Positions 57,040-64,000 of a stretch of DNA of 64,000 nt are shown piece after piece; the stretch's first letter is position 1; each line of letters starts with the position of its first letter. The DNA is taken from contig VKHL01000001.1 of assembly GCA_015146655.1 (NCBI GenBank), positions 365,501-429,500 of the forward strand. The letters are read 5' to 3'. The DNA comes from Ochromonas danica. Taxonomy: Eukaryota > Sar > Chrysophyceae > Chromulinales > Chromulinaceae. The notes under the pieces are model-generated. The model was not told where the DNA came from. It searched no databases and was given only the letters and a program-made list of their open reading frames with translations. Both the position numbers and the translations under genes were made by a program.

Positions 57040-58335
57040 ATGAAAATGATGAAAGGTTGGTATTTCTTGTTCATCATATTTCATCTATATCTCACTGTGG
57101 AAGTTTCTTCACATTTATGGACTAACTTATTCATGAATAAAGTAGTGGGAAAAAGACCAAAATCTGCTGTGGTTTTGTCTGTTTTCCCCAAACCTCTCAC
57201 ACCACCACCAACTAGTCTGCAACAAGCAGTGACACTGGATGGGAAAATTGGATTATTACTACCACCCATTGCGTTCTTTTTGATAGCTTCATCCCTAGCG
57301 CATAGTAGATCACCTCTTAATCCACAGAACATTGCTGTGAGAGGACCATTCTTCCAAGGATGGCTTATCCGTCAAGTGGATCATGAACGCCATCTCTCTT
57401 TTATCATCATCATTGGTAGTTTTTCAATGAAAGGCTCTTCAGACTATACTCAACACTATGTTTATTATGGGGTGGAAGGGAAAGGTGTTGGTAGTCACAG
57501 TGTCGAAGCTTTTCCACCTCCACAGTCAGTCTCCCTCGCTACCAGTCCTACAGGATACCTCAACATTACCTGGCGGGCTGAAGGCTTGGGTGAATTTCGT
57601 TTTAATAATACTGCTTGTTGTGGGGATTTCTCATTTCCTGGTGGTTATCATGTTGACTTTGATGCTTACCAGCGCAAACCTTGGAGACCATCGAAGAGCT
57701 TGACCTTCGCTGGGCCAGAGGGTTGGCTCGGTCTCACAACTCTCTTACCCTGCCATTACTATGTACACTCTGTAGGCTCAGTGAGTAGTTATCGACTGAC
57801 TATTCGTGGAAAAGAAGTGGAGGGGAAAGGTTATTGCCATATTGAAGGTAATCATGGCACTTTCTTCCCTGAAGGCTGGACGTGGGCACAAGCAATACAA
57901 CCAAACAATACCGCCTCATTCAGCCTTGTAGCGGGGAAATTTGTTATTGGACCGATGGCCCCTCTTAACATTGTACTCTATCTGAGAAGACGATGTGGAT
58001 CTGTTGCTGTTCTTCGTACAACTGACTTGGACAAAATCGCCTATTATCTTAATGGAAAGACAAGATATGCCAAGATCAAAGGACAGTCACTATTGAAAGG
58101 ATATTCTCTTGAACTTGTTATCCAAGACTCTCGTGATGCAAAGGAACATCGTGTGCATATTCCCACTGCAGCTGGCTTCTCTGATCAACCAGGTTGTTTG
58201 GAGACTTACTGTGCTGAGGCCACTTTGATCTACCGAGAAGTTCATGGAGGACTAGAAGAACATTACACTTTTCCACTAACAGCTTTTGAATTTGGTGGAT
58301 CATTCATTAACTCCATTCATGGTTGTCCGCATTAA
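57040..58335 (+). CDS. Tocopherol-cyclase-like protein, probably plastid-targeted
   Basis: One exon encodes 431 residues. The fold of the tocopherol cyclase family is visible: FFQGWLIRQVD (family GWYF-type), SFIIIIGSF, CCGDFSFPGGYHVDFD, LPCHYYVHSVGS, GKGYCHIEGNHGTFFPEGW and SFSLVAGKF. Plant VTE1 closes the chroman ring of tocopherols; related family members make or modify other lipids, so the exact substrate is open. The N-terminus is hydrophobic (WYFLFIIFHLYLTVEVSS) and followed by HLWT, then a basic stretch, in keeping with a bipartite plastid presequence. A second hydrophobic segment (LLLPPIAFFLIASSLA) lies before the domain. Start at 57040; 57037 GTG is not needed. Confidence 0.85.
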   Translation: MKMMKGWYFLFIIFHLYLTVEVSSHLWTNLFMNKVVGKRPKSAVVLSVFPKPLTPPPTSLQQAVTLDGKIGLLLPPIAFFLIASSLAHSRSPLNPQNIAVRGPFFQGWLIRQVDHERHLSFIIIIGSFSMKGSSDYTQHYVYYGVEGKGVGSHSVEAFPPPQSVSLATSPTGYLNITWRAEGLGEFRFNNTACCGDFSFPGGYHVDFDAYQRKPWRPSKSLTFAGPEGWLGLTTLLPCHYYVHSVGSVSSYRLTIRGKEVEGKGYCHIEGNHGTFFPEGWTWAQAIQPNNTASFSLVAGKFVIGPMAPLNIVLYLRRRCGSVAVLRTTDLDKIAYYLNGKTRYAKIKGQSLLKGYSLELVIQDSRDAKEHRVHIPTAAGFSDQPGCLETYCAEATLIYREVHGGLEEHYTFPLTAFEFGGSFINSIHGCPH

Positions 58336-58486
58336 TCTATGTTCAGACTAGTTCATGTATTTTTGTTGACAATTTCAGACAATTTCATGTAAATGCAACT
58401 TTTCTCTCAAGAAGAAGAGAATCTTAATGCAAGAGCAAGTTTGGTTACATTAGGAAGATTTTAAATGTTTTTTTGAAGTCTCTTGC

Positions 58487-58825
58487 CTAAACTAATCTAG
58501 TACGCCTCTTTTGACGTCTTCTGTTGAGAATTCGCAAACCAGTTCGAGTGGCCTTGCGTGCCAAGTAACCTTGAGAGCGCTTCTTCTTAATGATGGAAGG
58601 TTGGAAAGTTCTCTTTATTAACATAATTCCACCAAAAATATTTTCTAAAACACTGTCAACCACTTGACGTAAAGGACTGACTTGAGTGACAATCCAGTTA
58701 CGGACAGCAGGTCCTGAGAGCTGAGGGGCAAAAGAGACTGGCTGAAGTTGAAGAGTATTCATAGATCTACCCTTGGCAATAGAAGATCGCACAAGGCGAT
58801 TGACTACTGTCCGTGTGGAGAACAT
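58487..58825 (-). CDS. MRPL34: Mitochondrial ribosomal protein bL34
   Basis: One exon encodes 112 residues. bL34 is a tiny basic ribosomal protein of the large subunit. The last ~40 residues carry the signature: [21 protein letters not shown] followed by [19 protein letters not shown], close to E. coli L34 (KRTFQPS..R.HGFRARM..RARRAKGR). The N-terminal 60 residues are a basic, amphipathic presequence ([15 protein letters not shown]). The start is the first in-frame ATG. It diverges from NOC1 by 262 nt. Confidence 0.9.
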   Translation of the reverse strand: MFSTRTVVNRLVRSSIAKGRSMNTLQLQPVSFAPQLSGPAVRNWIVTQVSPLRQVVDSVLENIFGGIMLIKRTFQPSIIKKKRSQGYLARKATRTGLRILNRRRQKRRTRLV

Positions 58826-59087
58826 GGTAGGTAAGACCAAAATAATCAAACCACTAATGAAGCAAAGCAACAGAGAAGAAGAAGCAGTCGTGCTGGCCTT
58901 CCCTGCGCTGGGTGACAGTGGCGGGGGGAACCAACCGGCTAGAATTTAGCCATCTAGAAATTGTGCGTGCCTGCCTGCCTCTCAGTGGCGAAAGACCAGA
59001 TTGCCAGAATCTGGCTGGTTAGCCCCGTGGTGGGGCATTGTTTGGTTCTGTCCATTCCTTTTCATCATCTATTAGTTCTTCTGTAAT
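58826..59087. promoter_or_regulatory. Divergent promoter region, bL34 / NOC1
   Basis: 262 nt. CCAGATTGCCAGAATCTGG lies at 58996-59014, a partial palindrome containing CCAGA twice and TCTGG once. Both genes serve ribosomes, so a shared regulator is plausible. Confidence 0.45.
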
Positions 59088-61886
59088 ATGCCACCTCCGA
59101 AAGCATTTATTGTACTTCCTAAATCTATTTCATCTGCTAAATCTAAAGAGAAAGCAGCCTCAGTACAAGAGAAAAATGTTGTTGTCTATGGAAAAGGGAA
59201 AAAACCATTTTACACTAAACCACCTAAACCACTACCACCTGCTAAGTTATGGTGGCAAGAAGATGTTCTAAAGAATAACTCTACTAAACCTTTAATCTCT
59301 CCTGAGAGTCCATGGTATAATCAATACGGTGACTTCCTCCTCAAGCAAGTTGATAACAACAATCAACAGTCTTCTTCTCATAACAGTCATTTTTTAGATG
59401 TCAAACAATTAACAATTTTCAAAGAGAAAGTCAAAGCTTTCTATCAACTTGAACTCACTCTCTATAAAAATAATGCTAATGGCAATACTAGTAGTAATAA
59501 CAATAACAATAACAGTGATGAAAAGTGGTTAGAATCTGTCATTAAAGCTGGTACTTGGAGTGATAAAATTGCTGCTATGGCATTAAAAATACAAGAATCA
59601 CCTTTCCATCATCTTGAAGCACTTGACTTATTATTAGGTATTGCTATTAAAAAAGACCTTCGTACAGCAGGAATGGCTGTAGAAGCATTAAAAGATTTGT
59701 TTTTAAACAATCTCTTACCAGATGATCGTCCTTTAATGACTTTAGCACATTTCCCTGTACTTCATCCTGACTGTACACCTAAATATGCACTCTTAGCATG
59801 GTTTGAAAATGAACTTAAAATTCGATATGGACAATTGATTGAAGTGGTACAAAAGGCTTTACAAGCTAATTTAGTGTACTTCCGTAAACAAGGATTAGCA
59901 ACAACTTATGATCTCTTAGCTGGTAAACCTGAACAAGAAAAGTTATTATTAGAGATATTAGTTAATAAGTTAGGTGATCCAGAAGGAACAGTAATGTCTA
60001 AAGCAAGTGAGATATTACGTCAATTAGTGTCAAAACATCCTGCTATGAAGATTGTATTAATCTGTGAAGTACGTCACTTTATTCAACGTGCATTATCTAA
60101 AATACCTCTTCTCTTTGCTGCTATTAACTTCTTAAATAGTATTAATTTACATGAAAAAGATGAAGATCGTGTAGCACAATTACTAGCAGAATGTTATTTA
60201 TCATTATTTGAAACTGCATTAGAAGCAAAAGAGAAAGGATCAAGACTTCTTGCTGCTTTATTGAAAGGAATTAATAAAGTCTTTCCTAAGATTGTTGAAT
60301 TAGGTGATTTAATCAAGTATATTGATACAATCTTTCGATTAGCTCATACTGCACAATCTCAAGCAGCATCAACACAAGCACTTGTTCTTCTCTCTCATAT
60401 TGCCTTCCAGGAAAGCAGCAATACTACTAATAAGACTCGTTCTAATAAAGCTATGGATAGTGTAGCAAATCGCTTTTATCAAGCAATGTATTCTCGTGTC
60501 TTTGCTGATCAAATTCTGAAACAATCCAATAATAGTGATTTCCTTAATTTGTTGTTTCGATCGATTAAACGAGATCCACAGCCTCGTCGTGCTATGGCTT
60601 TCTTGAAGCGTATCTTAATGGCAGCAATTCATACTCCCTCTCCATTATCTGCTGGTTTGTTGTTAATCGTCTCTGAGGTTCTTTCTGAACGTAAAGATCT
60701 ATTAGATGCTATTCGTTTAGGTGATAGTGTTGCCACAACAGAGAAACCTTCCTCTGATCATAATGATAACCATGGTAATGATGAAGTCAATGGAGATGAT
60801 CAGGATAGTATTGAAGATGATGTAGTTGGTGGTGGTGATGCAGCAGGTGGTACAGGTAGTGGTGGTTCAGAAGGTTCTACATTTGGAGTGTTTGATGCGG
60901 AAAAGAGAAACCCTCTCTTTGCTTGTGTTGCAGATGGTGTACCAGCACTTTTTGAACTTTCTTTATTACGCCGTCATTTCCATCCCTCTGTACGTGCATT
61001 TGCATCTGCTTTATTAGAACCACCAGCACATGGTATTGCTTTCAAAGGAGATCCATTAGAAGAGTTTAGCTTGAGTAACTTCTTGGATCAATTCGCTTAT
61101 AAGCATCCCAAGCAACAAGTCAAGGATCGTCTTAGTCAACCTATTAATCAACAGTTTTCAGAAGGTGTTGAAGGTTCTATGGAAGTCGAGCAAGTTGCTC
61201 CTGATAAACGATTCTTTTTCAAATATTTTGGTGATCGTTCTACTCTTTTAGCTGAAGGTAAGATGAGACAGCGTAAAAAGGCCAACCAGACAGAAGAAGG
61301 CAATGAGAGTGAAAATGGTGAGGATACAGAAGATGAAGCTGATGCATTTGCAGATGATCTTGCTCGTAAATTAGCGAAATCCAGTTCTCATAATGATGGT
61401 GATGATGGAGAAGATTGGGAAGAAGGTTTGAATGAGGAAGATGAAGTAGCTGACGATGACAGTGATGGAGTAGTTAATGAAGACTGGGATGAAGGTGTTG
61501 ATGATATGAATTTTGAAGATTTCAAACGTTCTCAAGGCGGCAAGAAACGCAATCGTGGGGAATCCGATGAGGAGGAGGATGATCTTCCACCTCAGGCCTA
61601 TGTCTCCGACGATGAAGATGATGTCGACTTCGACATGTCTGAAGAGGATGAAGAGCCTGCTCCCAAGTCAAAGAAGACGAAGAAGAATGACACTCCTAAG
61701 GGTAAGAAATCTCGCATGGAGGATGATTTCGCTGCTGCTGAAGACTTCGAAGAGGAGATGGAAGCTAACGTACGAGCACACAGTCTGGAACAATTAGAAC
61801 AAGAGGAAGCAGCGAAAGCAATGGGCCAAAAGAAATTCCCAAAGAAGATGAATAAGAAGGTCTCTGCCAAGAAAAGGAAGAACTAA
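59088..61886 (+). CDS. NOC1: NOC1/CEBPZ (MAK21), 60S ribosome assembly factor
   Basis: One exon encodes 932 residues. NOC1 (CEBPZ in animals, Mak21 in yeast) pairs with NOC2 in nucleolar pre-60S particles. The N-terminus has KLWWQEDVLK and a SPWYNQYGDFLL motif. HEAT-like helices fill ~150-540. The CBF domain end is diagnostic: RRHFHPSVRAFASALLEP followed by KGDPLEEFSLSNFLDQF and YKHPK. The C-terminus is a long acidic, then basic, tail (EDEADAFADD; KKMNKKVSAKKRKN) with a nucleolar flavour. Acidic runs and simple repeats (Asn and Asp-rich) are present. Start is the first ATG. Confidence 0.95.
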   Translation: MPPPKAFIVLPKSISSAKSKEKAASVQEKNVVVYGKGKKPFYTKPPKPLPPAKLWWQEDVLKNNSTKPLISPESPWYNQYGDFLLKQVDNNNQQSSSHNSHFLDVKQLTIFKEKVKAFYQLELTLYKNNANGNTSSNNNNNNSDEKWLESVIKAGTWSDKIAAMALKIQESPFHHLEALDLLLGIAIKKDLRTAGMAVEALKDLFLNNLLPDDRPLMTLAHFPVLHPDCTPKYALLAWFENELKIRYGQLIEVVQKALQANLVYFRKQGLATTYDLLAGKPEQEKLLLEILVNKLGDPEGTVMSKASEILRQLVSKHPAMKIVLICEVRHFIQRALSKIPLLFAAINFLNSINLHEKDEDRVAQLLAECYLSLFETALEAKEKGSRLLAALLKGINKVFPKIVELGDLIKYIDTIFRLAHTAQSQAASTQALVLLSHIAFQESSNTTNKTRSNKAMDSVANRFYQAMYSRVFADQILKQSNNSDFLNLLFRSIKRDPQPRRAMAFLKRILMAAIHTPSPLSAGLLLIVSEVLSERKDLLDAIRLGDSVATTEKPSSDHNDNHGNDEVNGDDQDSIEDDVVGGGDAAGGTGSGGSEGSTFGVFDAEKRNPLFACVADGVPALFELSLLRRHFHPSVRAFASALLEPPAHGIAFKGDPLEEFSLSNFLDQFAYKHPKQQVKDRLSQPINQQFSEGVEGSMEVEQVAPDKRFFFKYFGDRSTLLAEGKMRQRKKANQTEEGNESENGEDTEDEADAFADDLARKLAKSSSHNDGDDGEDWEEGLNEEDEVADDDSDGVVNEDWDEGVDDMNFEDFKRSQGGKKRNRGESDEEEDDLPPQAYVSDDEDDVDFDMSEEDEEPAPKSKKTKKNDTPKGKKSRMEDDFAAAEDFEEEMEANVRAHSLEQLEQEEAAKAMGQKKFPKKMNKKVSAKKRKN

Positions 61887-62046
61887 GAAGATATCAGCAA
61901 AGGATCACCTTTTCCTTGCAATGAATAAAAAGAAGTTAATGAAAACATCGTTAGCCAAATTAACTACAGTAGGTACTATCATAATATAACAGAGTTGTCT
62001 CTCTTCTTTGTACAATTTCAAAAACCATTCAAAAACTCACTGTTCG

Positions 62047-62809
62047 TTAGAAGCAGTCAAAAGGTTTGCTGGGTGTGTGATGTTGTAATCTGGATGAAAC
62101 ACGTCGACCATCTGGAGAGAAGACATAGCCCATGGGCTCTTCTGCTTGACGCCGTGCAGAAGAAGACATTCTCTTCTTTGGTGTCGCTGCAGCTTTCTCT
62201 TGGTGATGTGTACTTGCTTTAGTCTCTTCTTCTTCCTCCTCTTGTGCGTTATCCTCACTTGAAGAGTTCCTCCCCGCAGAGCCTCTTCTCTTATTATGCC
62301 TACTACCACCACTGCTGCTGCTGTTCTCTTGGCCTTCGATCTTAACCTTAATACGATGTCTCACTATATAGATGTCAGAAAACAAGAATCACAGAGAGAC
62401 TATTAACAAAAAAGAGAACAAGGAGAAGGAGGAGAAGGAGAAGAAGAAGGATGGAAGGTTGTAAGTGTGGTGGATGATGATGACATGCCTCACCTTCTTT
62501 CTCAGCAACAACAGGCCAATAGTCAAGGTCATCAGAAGAAGACGAAGAAGAAGAGGTGGAAGAAGTTGACGACTTATGACCCATTGAGTCACTTCTCAAC
62601 CTTCTCTTCTCCACCATAGAAGAGATATCATGGTGTGTGTTACTATTGTTATCATAGTGTTTGACAGGTGAGGCGAGGGTTGTATTGGCAATGAATTTGT
62701 TGTTCACATCAATAAACAATGCGAAATACACAATCAAACCAATACCCAGAAGAAGAATTAAGCAAGAAACAACTTCTTCATATTCAACATAAATATAGAC
62801 GCCACTCAT
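62047..62809 (-). CDS. Small single-pass membrane protein, function unknown
   Basis: Exons 62809-62494 and 62363-62047 encode 210 residues in frame; the intron is 130 nt. Residues ~14-33 (VVSCLILLLGIGLIVYFALF) are a single membrane helix after a short acidic N-terminus. The rest is hydrophilic: Ser/Asp runs, an RHRIKVKIEGQE segment, a Glu-rich block and a C-terminal GYVFSPDGRRVSSRLQHH. I recognise no domain. The composition suits a tail-exposed membrane adaptor or anchor, which is inference. It shares a 176-nt promoter with the TLC gene. Confidence 0.65.
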
Positions 62810-62985
62810 CTCTTTTGTTATTCCACTTGGTTTCTGGTTTCATTGTGATAGACTTTTCCCTCACTTGGGAAGGACCCTTTGCGCAATTGCATTTGCGCGG
62901 GAGACGGTATAATGGTAAAATACGGTAAAAGCTGGTAAAACCTCCCCTTCTCTGGCCACTGACCTGAGAGGTTGTGCAATTTTGC
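62810..62985. promoter_or_regulatory. Divergent promoter region, small membrane protein / TLC gene
   Basis: 176 nt. A near-perfect palindrome GCGCAATTGCATTTGCGC (62881-62898) is followed by four GGTA(A/T)AA units spaced about 9-10 nt (62906-62940). TCTGG lies at 62951-62955. Confidence 0.45.
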
Positions 62986-63941
62986 ATGACAAACAAAAAA
63001 CAAGGACGGAACAACAACGAGGAGATTCGATTGATACAAATGGCGGCTGCTGCTACTGCTTCAAATTTAACTATTACCATTTTCTATGCAATCTTTTGTA
63101 TTGCCTTACATTTGATCATTCTCAGTTTTCTGTCTTGGCAAAAGAGAAATAATAATCATACGTATAATACCAATACTAATGCTAATGCTACTACTGCTAC
63201 TAACACCAATACTACTACTCATCTGAGTCATCGTAAGAAAGTTAATATTGCTAACCGTGTCGTTAGTGCTATTCATGCCTCTATTATGACATGTCTCACT
63301 ACTTACTATTGGTTCCAGCAAGAAACCTCCTTTTGGATTGGAGAGGAGAAAGTCTTCATTGCTGCTGAAGTCACACCCTTGCAAGCATTGGCTGTAGAGC
63401 TCATGTTGGGTTACCTCATTGTTGACACTTGTGTAGAATGGATTTATAATAAAGACTATCTCACTCTTGCTCATCATTTTGCTGGAATGATTTCTCATCT
63501 CATTACTCTACTTGAGAATGATGGTTCAGCAGGTGCTTACAGGTGAGCGAACATCTCCCATTCATTATCATCTTCTTCTATTGTCACCCTCACTTCTTGT
63601 ACAGTATGTTAATCTATCTAGCGGAAAGTTCTACACCTTTCTTACATAGTTCATGGATTTTGAAAGAAATGAAAGCAGATCAGAGCATTTTCTTTTATCT
63701 GGCTATTCTCTGTTTACTGTTGACTTTCTTTGTCTTCCGTGTCTTACTGAGTCCTTATATGCTTTACCATATGATTCTCCATTGGTTACCCACTGGCAAG
63801 GCATATATCTTCTACCTTAATGTTGGCCTAGTCACTATCTTCGTGGGATTGAACTATTACTGGTTTTACCTTCTTCTGCGTCTTCTTCCTATTCCTGGCT
63901 TGCAGTCCAAGAAACAGCGTCCAGGCAAGAAGATTGATTAA
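62986..63941 (+). CDS. TLC-domain membrane protein (TRAM-LAG1-CLN8 family)
   Basis: Exons 62986-63542 and 63605-63941 encode 297 residues. The TLC fold has five to seven membrane helices and includes ceramide synthases, TLCD proteins and CLN8. Visible parts are SAIHASIMTCLTTYYWF, ELMLGYLIVDTCVEW, the KDYLTLAHHFAGMISHLI His pair after the Asp-x-Cys helix, AESSTPFLHSSWIL and a final YHMILHWLP. The HH-x-A pattern is closest to TLCD4/TMEM56-like members rather than ceramide synthase, so I do not claim ceramide synthesis. The ATG at 63040 (MAAAATASN) is an alternative start. A short Asn/Thr repeat loop lies after the first helix. Confidence 0.88.
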
Positions 63942-64000
63942 TCAAAGGTGTATAACCTCAGCGAGAGTAGAGACAATTCGACAACTTGTTGCCAAAGCAA

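Noticed and set aside
1-64000. Virus-like or transposon-like elements
   Set aside because: No integrase, reverse transcriptase, capsid, helicase or long terminal repeats seen; all long frames match host-type genes.

Overview
The window is nuclear DNA from a compact, AT-leaning protist genome, most likely a photosynthetic stramenopile (ochrophyte) or another alga with a red-derived complex plastid. The main evidence is a set of proteins (NYN/YacP, CS-domain, RUS-like, tocopherol-cyclase-like, ABC-F, pseudouridine synthase) that start with an ER-type signal peptide followed by a basic, Ser/Thr-rich stretch. In several of them the residue just after the likely cleavage site is W, F or Y, as in heterokont bipartite plastid presequences. 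The group assignment is inference from protein style only; I could not search a database. I see no virus-like element, transposon, rRNA, tRNA or CRISPR array.

I recognise 31 protein genes. About half are intronless; the rest have short GT-AG introns, mostly 58-130 nt. Strands alternate almost gene by gene (24 of 30 neighbour pairs), so most genes share a short divergent promoter region on one side and converge tightly on the other. Stop codons of convergent genes lie as little as 3 and 6 nt apart.

Layout. 1-8393: a coiled-coil/Gly-rich protein and a DENN-PH-DUF547 protein. 8802-16404: a RluA pseudouridine synthase, kynureninase, an organellar HU-like protein, UFD1, a RUS/DUF647 protein and an SDR. 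16532-26743: a receptor-like TKL kinase with a Rax2-like propeller ectodomain, a YacP-type NYN protein, NF-YC and a C2/EF-hand protein. 27032-34129: a plastid-type CS-domain protein, a WD40 protein, VAC14 and a prolyl-hydroxylase/GT60 fusion. 34474-39096: two divergent coiled-coil proteins. 39863-47486: a glutamate synthase large subunit, an ssSPT-like microprotein and MIS12. 47535-52350: a secreted FKBP, a UDP-glucuronate 4-epimerase fused to a TOD1/MUCI70-like domain, and AGM1. 52808-63941: a Uup-type ABC-F protein, a GNAT, a tocopherol-cyclase-like protein, mitochondrial bL34, NOC1/CEBPZ, a small membrane protein and a TLC protein.

The most notable items are two enzyme fusions. One joins a PHD2/PhyA-type prolyl 4-hydroxylase to a Gnt1-type hydroxyproline GlcNAc-transferase, the first two steps of the oxygen-sensing Skp1 modification known from Dictyostelium, in one polypeptide. 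The other joins a Golgi-type UDP-GlcA 4-epimerase to a degenerate TOD1/MUCI70 glycosyltransferase-like domain. AGM1 (UDP-GlcNAc synthesis) and the ssSPT-like and TLC proteins add a minor sugar-nucleotide and sphingolipid theme, but nothing here behaves as an operon.
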